Source: Arachidicoccus sp. (GTDB lineage Bacteria; Bacteroidota; Bacteroidia; Chitinophagales; Chitinophagaceae). From it: DNA of 64,000 bases. Below the pieces are notes generated by a model that worked only from the letters and a program-made list of their open reading frames with translations, made no database searches and was not told the DNA's origin. Where the stretch lies: contig JAPWKH010000001.1 in NCBI GenBank assembly GCA_028283605.1, positions 22,888 to 86,887 on the forward strand, read 5' to 3'. The position numbers and the translations under genes are program-made. This document shows positions 46,733-56,733 of this stretch, piece by piece. Each line of letters starts with the position of its first letter. Position 1 is the first letter of the stretch.

Positions 46733-47995
46733 TCAATAATAAAGCGCCTGTAAAGTAGTTTGATCCTGTTGCACAAGAAATTTTCTTTTACCCGATAAAT
46801 ATTTTTCAAGCGCTTCATCATTGTAATGCCTTATCGTAAGTAAATGAAAACCTTTGGTAACATTTAACTCAAAAGTTTCGCTTGCTTCCGCGCCAAATGC
46901 TTCTATTTTTTCCGGAATATCATCTACAACAATTTGCAGTCCGATAGCTCCTGTCAGGATAAGATTTGGTTTTATTTTCTTTTTATTAAAAATTTTATAC
47001 AACCTCCGTATAGGCTCTTCTTCAATAAAAGAAAAATCGTGCGTTTGTAAAGAAAGCAATGCCTGATTGCTTTTCAGAATAATAACAGGCGGGAGAGAAG
47101 CCGGCTTTTGATTATCTATTACCGTTCCGGGCAACGCTGTATCCAAAAAACACTTTACATGTAAGGGAATATTTTTGTTCTGTAAAGGCTTGATCGTTTT
47201 AGGGTGAATTACCTGCGCGCCGTAATATGCCATTTCTATTACTTCCTCATAATTAAGATGAGAAATGTAAACGGCTTCCGGGAAAATTTTTGGATCGGCA
47301 TTCATCACACCTTCCACATCTTTCCAGATTGTTAAGTTTTCCGCATTAAAAATATTGGCAAATATAGCTGCGCTAAAATCGCTGCCTTCGCGGCCGAGCG
47401 TTGTACTTTCATTATCGGAAGTACAACCGATAAAACCTTGCGTAAGTAAAATAGGATGTTGGTCAAACAATGGAAGCATCAGCGTTTCAGCGGTTTTTGA
47501 AGTGTATTCCCAATCAACAATCGCTTCGCGGAAATGATTATCCGTACGCAAAATATCTCTTACATCTATCCATGCATTATCGATTTTTACTTCGTTCAGA
47601 TAAGCGCTTACTATAGATGTGCTTAACAGTTCTCCGATACTTACTATTTGGTCGTAGTAATAATTGTATTCGCGTACAGGTTTGTCGTGCAGCAGCCATT
47701 CAATTTCCGTAAACAAATCTGCCATGCGTGCAATACAATCATTGAAAGTAAGTACCAATAAATATTTCGCAATCGTAATATGTTGCTTTTTAATTTCACT
47801 GAACAAACGCAGCGCATCGTCTTTTCTTCCTTCATAAAATGCTTCGGCAACTTTTTCCAAAGCATTTGTTGTTTTGCCCATAGCAGACACTACGATCAAC
47901 AATTTTTCATCTTTGTATTGTTCTATAATTCTTGCAACATGTTTTATATGATCAACATCCTGTACGCTCGCACCACCGAATTTGAATATTTTCAT
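46733..47995 (-). CDS. lysC: Aspartate kinase (monofunctional)
   Basis: First step of the lysine/threonine/methionine pathway. 420 aa: kinase motif MKIFKFGGASVQDVDHIKHV (KFGGxSV), TTLGREGSDFSAAIFANIF (the GRGGSD-type substrate site, here GREGSD), ADPKIFPEA and VIHPKTIKPLQ, followed by a shortened C-terminal ACT region (SLQTHDFSFIEEEPIRRLYK). No homoserine dehydrogenase domain is fused. Upstream of the DUF4870 gene on the same strand, 57 bases away. Confidence 0.94.
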   Translation of the reverse strand: MKIFKFGGASVQDVDHIKHVARIIEQYKDEKLLIVVSAMGKTTNALEKVAEAFYEGRKDDALRLFSEIKKQHITIAKYLLVLTFNDCIARMADLFTEIEWLLHDKPVREYNYYYDQIVSIGELLSTSIVSAYLNEVKIDNAWIDVRDILRTDNHFREAIVDWEYTSKTAETLMLPLFDQHPILLTQGFIGCTSDNESTTLGREGSDFSAAIFANIFNAENLTIWKDVEGVMNADPKIFPEAVYISHLNYEEVIEMAYYGAQVIHPKTIKPLQNKNIPLHVKCFLDTALPGTVIDNQKPASLPPVIILKSNQALLSLQTHDFSFIEEEPIRRLYKIFNKKKIKPNLILTGAIGLQIVVDDIPEKIEAFGAEASETFELNVTKGFHLLTIRHYNDEALEKYLSGKRKFLVQQDQTTLQALYY

Positions 47996-48043
47996 TTTTT
48001 TATTAATAATTATAATAAATAAGTTTCTTACACAAACAAATAA

Positions 48044-49732
48044 TTACGCTTTTCGAAACATAAATTTATTTAAAACCCAAGCAAAAATAATTACTGAAAA
48101 TGTACCGATAACATTTAGCCAAAGAAAAGAAACAATCTTTAAATAGAATACAATCAGAACGATAATCTGTGCAATAATTATAGCAGGGAAAATAGCCTTG
48201 GAAGAAATATGTTTTAAGTAAAAAGCCGTTAAGAAAATGCCGAGTATTGTTCCGTAAAATAATGATCCCAACACATTTACCGCTTCTATAAGCGAACCCA
48301 TTTTTGAAGCAATAAAAGCTACAAGTATGCAGAATATTCCCCAGAAAAGCGTATGTATTCTTCCATATTTCAATTGCATTTTATCACTAATATTTTTTTT
48401 ATTGAATAATAAAAGATGCACATCTATCAGCGACGATACGGCAAGAGAATTTAATGCTGCGGAAGTAGAGCCCCAATCGGCGAGGAATATTGCAGCAAAT
48501 AATAATCCTATCAATCCTACGGGCAAAGAATGTTTTACAAAATACAAAAAGATATAATTCGTATCTGTTTTCTCCGGGCTAAGGTTTTCTTTATTGATAG
48601 CGTCCTGAGTTCTTAGGTGTAAAGCCCTTAATTGTTGTTGTGTTGTTTTATAAGATGTTATCGCGCTGCTCTCAACCTCTTTTGATGTATGTTGTTTTCT
48701 AAGCTGCAAGAGATATTTCGATTCATTTTGAAGTTGCTTTTCCAATTGTATATGTTCGGTTTCTATTGCATTTGCTTCGGCAGGCGAAATAACTTTTAAT
48801 TCCTCATAAGCATTTTCATTAAAATATACCGGTCCGGATTTTAATGAATACAATGTAAATAGCAATGCGCCTATCAGTAATATGGCAAATTGCATTGGTA
48901 TTTTTACGATGCCGTTCAGCAACAATCCCATGCGGCTGTTGGTAGTATCTTTTGCAGAAATATATCGTCCCACCTGGCTTTGATCCGTACCAAAATAAGA
49001 CAATGCGAGAAAGAAGCCGCCAATTAATCCGCTCCAGATATTGTATTTATCTTTCCAGTCAAATTTTGTATTGATCACATTTAGTTTGCCTGCCTTCCCT
49101 GCCAGATACAATGCATCTCCGAAGCTTGCGCCGGGCAAATTTTTTACTGCCAGAAATCCCGCAAACGCCATAGAAGCAAGTATGATCAGGAATTGTATTT
49201 TCTGTGTTTGTGCTACGGCTTTGGCTCCGCCGATATAAGTATAAATCAGTAGAATTCCTCCCATCAAAACGTTGGTTAAATAAATATTCCAGTTTAGTAT
49301 GCTCGACAAAATAATGCTCGGAGCATAAATACTTACACCGGTAGCCAATCCTCGCGACAACAAAAAAAGAAAAGAAGTAAGCGCTCTTGTACGCTTATCA
49401 AAACGATGTTCCAGATACTGATAAGCTGTATAAACATTCAGCTTTTGAAAAATGGGAATGAACGTAATACATATCACAATCATTGCAAGCGGCATCCCGA
49501 AATAATATTGCACAAAACGCATACCATCGGTATAAGACTGTCCCGGTTCCGCCACAAAAGTAATTGCGCTTGCCTGTGTCGCCATCACGCCAATCAGCAC
49601 CAAATACCATGGTGTTTGGTTACCGCCTTTCAAATAAGTCTGCCTGCTTTTTTTACCGTAAGATACATACACGCCGTACGCCAGCATCAGTACCAGCACG
49701 GATATCATTACAATCCAGTCGATAATATTCAT
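48044..49732 (-). CDS. Sodium:solute symporter family protein
   Basis: SSS-family transporter. The start is taken at 49,732 (MNIIDWIVMISVLVLMLAYG) rather than 49,804, since the extra 24 residues are unconserved and would precede the first helix. Thirteen or so hydrophobic segments; GTDQSQVGRYISAKD and the helix VMATQASAITFVAEPGQSY near the start are typical. An 85-residue hydrophilic, coiled-coil-like insertion (EELKVISPAEANAIETEHIQ onward, about 48,560-48,815) separates two helices, larger than usual for the family. Substrate unknown. Confidence 0.9.
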   Translation of the reverse strand: MNIIDWIVMISVLVLMLAYGVYVSYGKKSRQTYLKGGNQTPWYLVLIGVMATQASAITFVAEPGQSYTDGMRFVQYYFGMPLAMIVICITFIPIFQKLNVYTAYQYLEHRFDKRTRALTSFLFLLSRGLATGVSIYAPSIILSSILNWNIYLTNVLMGGILLIYTYIGGAKAVAQTQKIQFLIILASMAFAGFLAVKNLPGASFGDALYLAGKAGKLNVINTKFDWKDKYNIWSGLIGGFFLALSYFGTDQSQVGRYISAKDTTNSRMGLLLNGIVKIPMQFAILLIGALLFTLYSLKSGPVYFNENAYEELKVISPAEANAIETEHIQLEKQLQNESKYLLQLRKQHTSKEVESSAITSYKTTQQQLRALHLRTQDAINKENLSPEKTDTNYIFLYFVKHSLPVGLIGLLFAAIFLADWGSTSAALNSLAVSSLIDVHLLLFNKKNISDKMQLKYGRIHTLFWGIFCILVAFIASKMGSLIEAVNVLGSLFYGTILGIFLTAFYLKHISSKAIFPAIIIAQIIVLIVFYLKIVSFLWLNVIGTFSVIIFAWVLNKFMFRKA

Positions 49733-50504
49733 GCCCAGTATTCTGTAAATAAATAATAAAATGCGATCTGCAACGCTAAAGAAATTGCAAGTAAACAATA
49801 CCAAAAATTCCAGTTGATTTTTTTATGTTTCAATATCATCGTTTTTTACTTATTACATACAACATATAACTTATTACTTCTATGGCGTGCCCCTCGCTGC
49901 ATCTTCAAATTTTATGGCGTGTCCCGCACATCTGATCTCTTCTATTTGCCGCTCGGGTCGCTGTATTACGGGCTCGCTGTTCGCTCGGTGCTGTGCACTG
50001 CGCTACCGCGCACCCTCCATGTAGCTCACGCGCTCAACGCGATTCAAAAGAACATCTGTAATATACAAGCATAGTAAATGTGTTTAAACTTTTTAATAGT
50101 ATAATCCTTAATGCCCGATGTACTATTACTTCTGATATTAAAATGAATATCCTTCTACGTCATGCCGAACTTTTTTGACTTCGTCGATTTTCAATTCGTT
50201 ATCTCTTGCTTTACTACTTACTGTCTCTTGCCAAGAGATTGGCTACGCCGAACGTTGTTTCCCGCTTTCGCGGGAATGACGTCAGAGGTGTTCTTTATTA
50301 TATAAATTCCAAACAATACTCGTACTTAATCTTATACGACTAAAGACATTATTCGCCAAGATTTCTTTGTATTTTTTGCGAAATTCTTTGTGCCCTTTGC
50401 GGTTAAAAATACTCCGTCATTTATTTACGATTACTCTTAAAATTTTATTCATCACATATTCACATCCTCCGTACCTCCTTTCTCTGTGCCCTCTGCGTGA
50501 AATA
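49733..50504. other. Intergenic region with dispersed repeats, no gene
   Basis: Contains the GC-rich repeat copy 2 (49,880-50,045), a hairpin-rich block around 50,160-50,290 with CCGCTTTCGCGGGAATGACG (also echoed at 9,460) and GTCTCTTGCCAAGAGA, then degenerate sequence with TTTGTGCCCTTTGCGG and TCTGTGCCCTCTGCG. No credible coding sequence. Confidence 0.6.
49880..50045. repeat. GC-rich dispersed intergenic repeat, copy 2
   Basis: Begins TATGGCGTGCCCCTCGC, contains a second GGCGTGTCCC 30 bases later, then CGCTCGGTGCTGTGCACTGC and ends CTCACGCGCTCAACGCG. Start and end motifs and composition match the block at 11,400-11,600. Confidence 0.6.
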
Positions 50505-52970
50505 TTACTTACCCGCCGATAAAAAATTATAAAACAATCTTACCGCACCCATATTTCCTAATGGCAATTGCCTGAAAAATGACAATGAAGTATAAATATA
50601 ACATCCTTTACCGTATCGCGCATAAATAGTAGAGCCTTGCAGTGGTGCTTCATTTGTATCATGCATCTCAAACAGCGGTGTATAATTATTGTCCCATGTT
50701 CCTGCAAAATAAGCCCCGCGTTCCTGCACCCAGCCTTTGAAATCGTCCGGTGTTATTTTATTTGGATAATTCATCAGTCTGTCTTCCGGATGCAAAAATT
50801 TTACATCGCTGTTTTCTTCAGTTACTCTTTTGTTTTCAACAGTAAATGGATACGGGCCAAAATTACGCAGGCTTAAATTTTCCAATCTTTGATATTGCAT
50901 AATCAATGTGCCGCCCTGTTTGATATAATTCATCAGATAAGGATACCACAAAGGAAACTGCTTTTGAACATTCACGATACGCACACCTGTAACGATTGCA
51001 TCAAATGTATTCAGTTTATTGCTATCTAAAATATCTTCCGGTTTCAATATTTCTATATCCAAACCTGCCTCGTTTAAAAATTGCGGAAAAAAATCTCCCG
51101 CGCCGGGTATATAACCGATTTTCTTTGCCGTGATTTTCATATCGGCTTGTAAAATTGTTGCGTTTGCCGGTGTAAAATATTGCAACGTAGGAATATGTGG
51201 ATAAGAGATGATGTGCTGCTCTTTATCATAATCTTTTCCGTCTTTGTTATAAACCGCCGATAGTCCTATGCTTGATGAATCAATAGCAAGCAAAGATTTT
51301 TTTATTGAAAAACTTTTTATATCAATGAGCGATGAGAATGAAATATTCTTAAACGTAGAAAGGATTTTATTGCCTTTTTTTAAAGTCAGTGTGCCGCCGG
51401 ATAAATCCTTGTCCCCATTGTTCTGGAAACGTATATTTACATGTAAGGAATCTTCATTGTCCTTCAAAAAATAAATCCGATTTTGGAAGCTTATATTCAT
51501 TGCAGGAACGATGCGCAGCTGCTCTATTACATCGCCTTTAACAGGATCTAATTTTTTGTACGATAAAGGCAGCGTGACTGTAAAATGTTGATCTCCTATT
51601 TTTATCTCTGCTATTGCGTTTAATGCTGATGGCGCTTCGGGATAACCGATAAGCGTATCATTGGGAACGCTGAACTCAACCGGCGTTGCCGGCGCATTGG
51701 AAAGCCAGTAAGGTTCTGTTATATGCGCGTCCTGCGGAATGGTAATATTACGGCTGAAACCTTCTTGTATATCATTGCTTAAAACTTTTTCTATCGTTTC
51801 TTTTTCATTTAGCCATTGAACGGATTCAAGTATTACAGGCAATGAAGATCGAGCGATTGCATTCAGCCTGAAGTTATATGAATTGCCTGCTATTGCCTGC
51901 GGTTGATCTGTAACGGCTTCAGCCATAAAACCCGCACAGGATAAAATTACTTTGTCTAATATTTGCAACTTATCATTTACAATTTCTTTGTCTGTATGTT
52001 GCAATAATATTGTACGTATTTTCAATAAAGATGGCAGGCTTTCATCTGGCCGGTTAAAATTGAAGGAAGAAAGTATTTGGCTTATCGTATGGTCTATCTC
52101 AGGCAATTGTATGCTTGTCCATGAAGTGTCCAGTCCGTCAAATAAAGAATGCGTTGCAGGTTCGCCTTTTACCAAACTGAAATATTCCGATTTTATTCCT
52201 GCAACAGCCGGCGTGCCTTCTCCCTGGCTTTTATGCATGCTGCGGCTTTTGCCTGCAAGTTCTCCATAGCCCATTCCCAAATTCGAATCGTATTCTCCAA
52301 TGATTAATTGAAGTAGATTATTGCTTGCTGTATTATCTGAATTATATGCATTCCACAACAGTCTTTTCGGTTGCCATGGTTTTACATATTTTAATTGTTG
52401 CGGGAAAGCATTTTTATCTCCCGACAAATCAAATGCTTTTGCTGCTGCAATAGCAGAAGCAGCATGTTGTCCGTGGCCCGCCATTGTATTTGGCGGAAAG
52501 CGGCAGATAATTATATCAGGCCTGTATTTTCTTATTACCCAAACCACATCATTCACAATACTGTCCACGTTCCATTGCGCATAAGTATCTTGCCAATTTT
52601 TTGAAAATCCAAAATCGATGGCACGGCTGAAAAATTGTTGTGCCCCATCCAATGCTCGCGCATCAAGAAGTTCATGTGTGCGGATAAGGCCGAGCGCGGC
52701 GCCTTGTTCATTCCCCAAAATATTTTGTCCGCCATCTCCGCGCGTAAGCGACAAATAAGCTGTTTGAACCTGAGCGCCATTTACCAACCAAGTAAGCAAT
52801 CCTGTATTTTCATCATCGGGATGGGCGGCTATATATAAAACTTTGGGCAAATGTTGTATCGTTTCAATATCGCGATATATGGAAGCGGAAGTTTCCGGGC
52901 GTACTTGCTGAGCAAATGTTTTAATAAAAAATAAAAGAAGCAGACTGCTGAAATAAATTTGTTTACTCAT
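50505..52970 (-). CDS. PIG-L/LmbE family deacetylase, large secreted form
   Basis: 821 aa. Signal peptide (QIYFSSLLLLFFIKTFAQQV), then the zinc-dependent deacetylase domain with YIAAHPDDENTGLLTWLVNG (AHPDDE), LSLTRGDGGQNILGNEQG, RALDGAQQFFSRAIDFGFSK and the distal His in MAGHGQHAASAIAAAKAFDL. The C-terminal 500 residues are beta-sandwich and GATase-like (LQYFTPANATILQADMKITA, DAIVTGVRIVN). Such large forms probably act on acetylated sugars outside the cytoplasm; substrate unknown. Divergent from der. Confidence 0.9.
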   Translation of the reverse strand: MSKQIYFSSLLLLFFIKTFAQQVRPETSASIYRDIETIQHLPKVLYIAAHPDDENTGLLTWLVNGAQVQTAYLSLTRGDGGQNILGNEQGAALGLIRTHELLDARALDGAQQFFSRAIDFGFSKNWQDTYAQWNVDSIVNDVVWVIRKYRPDIIICRFPPNTMAGHGQHAASAIAAAKAFDLSGDKNAFPQQLKYVKPWQPKRLLWNAYNSDNTASNNLLQLIIGEYDSNLGMGYGELAGKSRSMHKSQGEGTPAVAGIKSEYFSLVKGEPATHSLFDGLDTSWTSIQLPEIDHTISQILSSFNFNRPDESLPSLLKIRTILLQHTDKEIVNDKLQILDKVILSCAGFMAEAVTDQPQAIAGNSYNFRLNAIARSSLPVILESVQWLNEKETIEKVLSNDIQEGFSRNITIPQDAHITEPYWLSNAPATPVEFSVPNDTLIGYPEAPSALNAIAEIKIGDQHFTVTLPLSYKKLDPVKGDVIEQLRIVPAMNISFQNRIYFLKDNEDSLHVNIRFQNNGDKDLSGGTLTLKKGNKILSTFKNISFSSLIDIKSFSIKKSLLAIDSSSIGLSAVYNKDGKDYDKEQHIISYPHIPTLQYFTPANATILQADMKITAKKIGYIPGAGDFFPQFLNEAGLDIEILKPEDILDSNKLNTFDAIVTGVRIVNVQKQFPLWYPYLMNYIKQGGTLIMQYQRLENLSLRNFGPYPFTVENKRVTEENSDVKFLHPEDRLMNYPNKITPDDFKGWVQERGAYFAGTWDNNYTPLFEMHDTNEAPLQGSTIYARYGKGCYIYTSLSFFRQLPLGNMGAVRLFYNFLSAGK

Positions 52971-53076
52971 AAATAATTTGAGAGCATAGGTAATGAAAAG
53001 ACAAATTTAACTTATACTGTAATCAATGCGCAAGAAATAAATCGATCAATACATCTGTCGTACGCATTTGTTATTT

Positions 53077-53110
53077 CATTTCGGCATACAAAATAACCGA
53101 TGTAACTTTG
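53077..53110 (+). promoter_or_regulatory. Bacteroidota promoter of der
   Basis: A -33 TTTG (53,077-53,080) and a -7 TAACTTTG (53,103-53,110) with a 22-base gap, 47 bases before the ATG of der. Confidence 0.55.
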
Positions 53111-53157
53111 CAGTTGAGAAATCATAAATCTTACATCAAAATATTATAAATTAAAAT

Positions 53158-54473
53158 ATGGGTTTTACTGTTGCAATTGTGGGAAGGCCGAATGTTGGGA
53201 AGAGTACTTTTTTCAATCGTTTGTTGGAAGAAAGAAAAGCTATTGTTGATGATGTAAGCGGCGTAACGCGCGACAGGCAATACGGCATTACGGACTGGAA
53301 CGGCAAAACTTTTAATGTAATTGATACCGGAGGTTTTGTAAGCGATTCTGAAGATATTTTTGAAATAGAAATAGCAAAGCAGGTTCACACGGCAGTTGAA
53401 GAAGCAGACGCCGTTATTTTTATGACAGATGCGGCTGCCGGTCTTACCGATGCTGATGAAGCTGTGGCTAACTTGCTGCGCAGATCTGCCAAACCCGTTT
53501 TCCTTGCTGTAAATAAAGTAGATAATAACAACCGCCTTTTGGAGGCAAGCGAATTTTATATACTCGGATTTGATAATGTTTTTTTTATAAGCAGTATCAG
53601 CGGAAGCGGCTCTGGTGAATTGCTTGATGCCATTGCTGCTTTGATTCAGCCAGATAATGAATATGTTGATGAAACAAGCGAGTTGCCAAAGATTGCAATA
53701 ATCGGGCAGCCGAATGTAGGCAAGTCTTCTTTATTGAACGCATTGACAGGGCAAGACCGCACTATTGTAAGCAATATCGCAGGAACCACGAGAGATACCA
53801 TTCATACGCGTTATAAATTGTTTCAGAAAGATTTTATGCTGATTGATACAGCCGGAATTCGTAAGAAAAACAAAGAGAAGGACGATCTTGAATTTTACTC
53901 TGTAATACGCGCCATTAAAGCGATGGACGAAGCGGATACTTGCCTGTTGGTTTTGGATGCGGAAAAAGGAATCACTGCACAGGATATTAATATTTTCAGT
54001 CTTGCCGTACGAAAGGGAAAAGGAATTGTTTTGTTGGTAAATAAATGGGATCTTGTTGCAGATAAATCAACCAATACTGCACGCGATTATGAAAATGAAT
54101 TGAAGAAAAGAATAGCTCGCCTTTCACAGATGTACCTGCAATTTTTATTTCAGCAGAAGAAAAAACGCGCATTCTAAAAACGATTGAAATAGCATTGGAT
54201 GTTTGCGAATGTAAAAAGCGGCGCATTGCTACCAGTAAATTAAATGAAGTAATGCTCAAAGCTGTAGAAGTCTTATCATGCGCCGGTTGTGCACTTGGTA
54301 CAATTCCATTAAAATTAAATATGCAATGCAGCTGCCAACACGTGCCGTCATTTGCTTTCTTTGCCAATTTTCCCGACGATATTAAAACGCCGTACAGAAA
54401 TTATTAAGAAAACCAGCTGCGCGCCAATTTTGATTTTTAAAGGCGTGCCTATAGAATATTCTTCAGAAAATAA
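53158..54473 (+). CDS. der: Ribosome-assembly GTPase Der (EngA), 3' part with several frameshifts
   Basis: Essential double GTPase for 50S assembly. First G domain: GRPNVGKSTFFNRLLEERKA, DTGGFV, NKVD. Second: IGQPNVGKSSLLNALTGQDR, DTAGIRKKNKEKDDLEFYSV, NKWDL. The frame ends at 54,177, but reading across breaks (first near 54,120) continues through the KH domain: PAIFISAEEKTRILKTIEIA, KLNEVMLKAVE, VPSFAFFANFPDDIKTPYRN, ENQLRANFDF and a stop about 54,471. At least four indels or stops in 350 bases of an essential gene indicate poor consensus quality here. It converges with valS. Confidence 0.9.
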
Positions 54474-55852
54474 TATTTACCAGACTCGCTAAACTTTCTT
54501 TAATTGTTTTGATCCTTGCTTCCGCATCGGATTGTTTTCTTTTTTTCTATTGCAACAATTTCAGGTTTTGCATTTTGTACAAAGCGTTCGTTGCTTAATT
54601 TTTCCAAAACTGAATCAAGAAATTTTTGCTGATATTCCAAGTCTTTTAGTAAATCATTTTTCAATGCTTCTTTATCGATTTGTTGATTTAACTGAATAAA
54701 GAATTTATCTTTCTCTAAATTTACAACAACATTATTATCTATCGAAACATCTGTAAATCCAATACTTTCAGCGTTTATTTGTTTTTGTAAAATAGATAAA
54801 ATACTTATGTAAGAATTTTTTGTTTTCCGTTTGGATTTGCAAAACAATTGTTTCTTTCGGCTTTACATTGTTCTTGTTGCGAACATCGCGAATGGAAGAA
54901 ATAATTGTCTTTAACAACTCGCCTTGTTGCAAAATCTTCTTATCCTGAATTGCCGATTGAATCAAATTGTTTTACGCATAAATCTTCTTTTTGTTCTTTT
55001 AATAAATGATAAATTTCTTCTGTAATAAATGGCATATAAGGATGCAAGGGTTGGAGCAATTCTTCAAAGAAGAAAACTGTTTTATCGAAAATTTCTTTCG
55101 AAATATTTTCTCCGAAATTTGGCTTTACCCATTCCAGATACCATGAACAAAAATCATCCCAGATCAAGGAATAAATAGTCTTTAAACCTTCGCTCAGCCT
55201 GAATTGCGCGTGTAATTGAGCAACTTCGTTTTTAACTTCGTTTAGTCACTTTCAAACCATGTAATGGAAAAATCATTTTCAATTTTCCAATTGTCCATTG
55301 TCGATTTTTCTTCCCACATTTTTACCAATTTCAATGCATTCCAAACTTATTGTTAATTTCTTCCTTGCTCCAAAGCAGCTTCATCAAATAATAAATCATT
55401 ACCGGCAGGCGAAGAAATCATAATGCCGAAACGCACAGCATCAACGCCGTAGGTGTCAATCAGGTTTAATAAATCCGGAGAATTGCCGAGCGATTTGGAC
55501 ATCACTTTCTTCCTTGCTTATCTCGCACCATTCCGGTAAAATATACATCATGGAAAGGAATTGTTTTTTCATATTCCAATCCTGCCATTACCATACGTGC
55601 AACCCAAAAGAAAATAATATCCTGCCCGGTTACAAGGACAGAAGTGGGATAATAATATTTCAGTTCTTCATTATTCGGATTGGAAATCCCGTTAAACACT
55701 TCCATCGGCCAAAGCCCGGATGAAAACCAAGTGTCGAGAACGTCGTTGTCGCGAGTGAGTTTGGCGTTATTATTTGTTAATTGGGAATTGACAATTGACA
55801 ATTGTAAAGCTTCTTCTTCTGTTTCTGCAACGAATACATTTCCTTTGTTCGG
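54463..55852 (-). pseudogene. valS: Valyl-tRNA synthetase, C-terminal half, multiply frameshifted and cut at 5'
   Basis: Pieces of ValS in order on the minus strand: [53 protein letters not shown], the KMSKS region ([20 protein letters not shown]), the anticodon-binding LQPLHPYMPFITEEIYHLLK, and the C-terminal coiled coil (QQKFLDSVLEKLSNERFV, then SDAEARIKTIKESLASL). Five or more frame changes separate them. The N-terminal half, with the HIGH motif and editing domain, is absent: at about 55,850 the sequence becomes a GC-rich tetR gene. Typical of a low-coverage contig end. Confidence 0.88.
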
Positions 55853-55862
55853 CGGCGTCAAC
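55845..55862. other. Junction between Bacteroidota and Pseudomonas-type DNA
   Basis: Left of about 55,850 the minus strand codes for ValS ([13 protein letters not shown]); to the right it codes for a TetR regulator ([14 protein letters not shown]). Both genes stop abruptly at the same point. Base composition changes from AT-rich to clearly GC-rich. No IS end or repeat is visible at the joint. Confidence 0.88.
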
Positions 55863-56111
55863 TGCCGCGCCCATCTTCTGCCAGAGCAGCGTAATCAGAT
55901 GCTCGACGCACTGGATATACACGCCTTCCTTGCTATCGAAGTAGTACTGAATGGAAGGCGGGTTGACCCCGGCAGCCTTGGCGATGTCACGGGTGGAGGC
56001 TCTCTCGTACCCACGTTCTCCGAACACTGCGACGGCGGCCAGAAGAATGGCAGCACGGGTCTCTTCACCGCGCTGATAGCCCCCCTCGCTTGCCGGTCTG
56101 TGTCTTGCCAT
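55853..56111 (-). pseudogene. TetR/AcrR-family regulator, N-terminal fragment
   Basis: About 86 residues: basic start MARHRPASEGGYQRGEETRA, then the TetR HTH (AVFGERGYERASTRDIAKAA, GVNPPSIQYYFDSKEGVY) and the first ligand-domain helix. The start and YYFDSKEGVYIQCVEHL recall CecR/CerR-type (DUF1956) regulators. The ligand-binding domain is cut off at the junction near 55,852. Divergent from the DCC-family gene. Confidence 0.85.
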
Positions 56112-56275
56112 TTACAGCTCCAATCAAAATCCGTATGAATATGCCAGTCTGGCAAATGAACGCTGGCAGAATCTAGCGATAATCCGCTGTTGTACAGCCG
56201 CTCACTCTTCGCGTTAGGGCTATTCGATAATGACCATTTCGTTGCATAGCGACCCCGCCATACGATGACCCCCAA

Positions 56276-56546
56276 TTGCCGCTGCGCAGAGGCCGCAGTA
56301 GTGCCCCCTCTGATTCGTTTTACCCCGCACCTAGTAAAACCCTGACGCTGTTCGACGGTGTCTGCAAGCTTTGTAACGGCGGCGCTAAATTTTTGATCCG
56401 ATATGACCGCTACCATCGCGTCCGATTGGCAACTGTACAGTCGCCTGAAGGTCAAGCGTTGTTCTCCTGAGCAGGTTTAGCAGTGGATACATTCGACACC
56501 ATGGCGGTCATTCGCGACCACCACGGGGGTAATGAGGCGGATTGAG
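56276..56546 (+). pseudogene. DCC-family (DUF393) thiol-disulfide oxidoreductase remnant
   Basis: Reads TLTLFDGVCKLCNGGAKFLI then RYDRYHRVRLATVQSPEGQA, the DCC-family start with the CxxC active site. A TGA then interrupts where the family has Trp (ALFS*AGLAVDTFDTMAVIRD), and the similarity ends at 56,546, well short of the usual ~130 residues. The start codon is uncertain (a TTG at 56,276 fits). Divergent from the tetR fragment. Confidence 0.75.
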
Positions 56547-56604
56547 TATCCACCCTAAATGCATACACTTCGGTCTTATTTTTGCCGCTGCAGGCCAGCA
56601 GCTT

Positions 56605-56733
56605 CAGGTCGGTAGGTGCCTCTGGGCCAATTCCACGAAGCGGGTTTCGTAGGGCGTGGACCGCTTCGCGAAGTTAGCCAAGGGTGAAGGCATGCTGGTC
56701 TAGCCAATTTTCTTCAACCGGCAGATATCGGCC
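56605..56733. repeat. ~130-bp tandem-type repeat unit, copy 1 (left of the transposon)
   Basis: Begins near GGTCGGTAGGTGCCTC, has GACCGCTTCGCGAAGTTAGC and GCATGCTGGTCTAGCC, and ends CAACCGGCAGATATCGGCCA at the transposon's left end. It aligns over its whole length, with scattered differences, to 61,613-61,740. Confidence 0.7.

Noticed and set aside
55502..56111. ValS-TetR fusion protein as a real product
   Set aside because: The two genes are read in different frames on the minus strand and both are truncated at the junction; chance continuity only.
55895..56455. 186-aa minus-strand ORF over tetR and the DCC gene
   Set aside because: Shadow of two recognisable genes in other frames.
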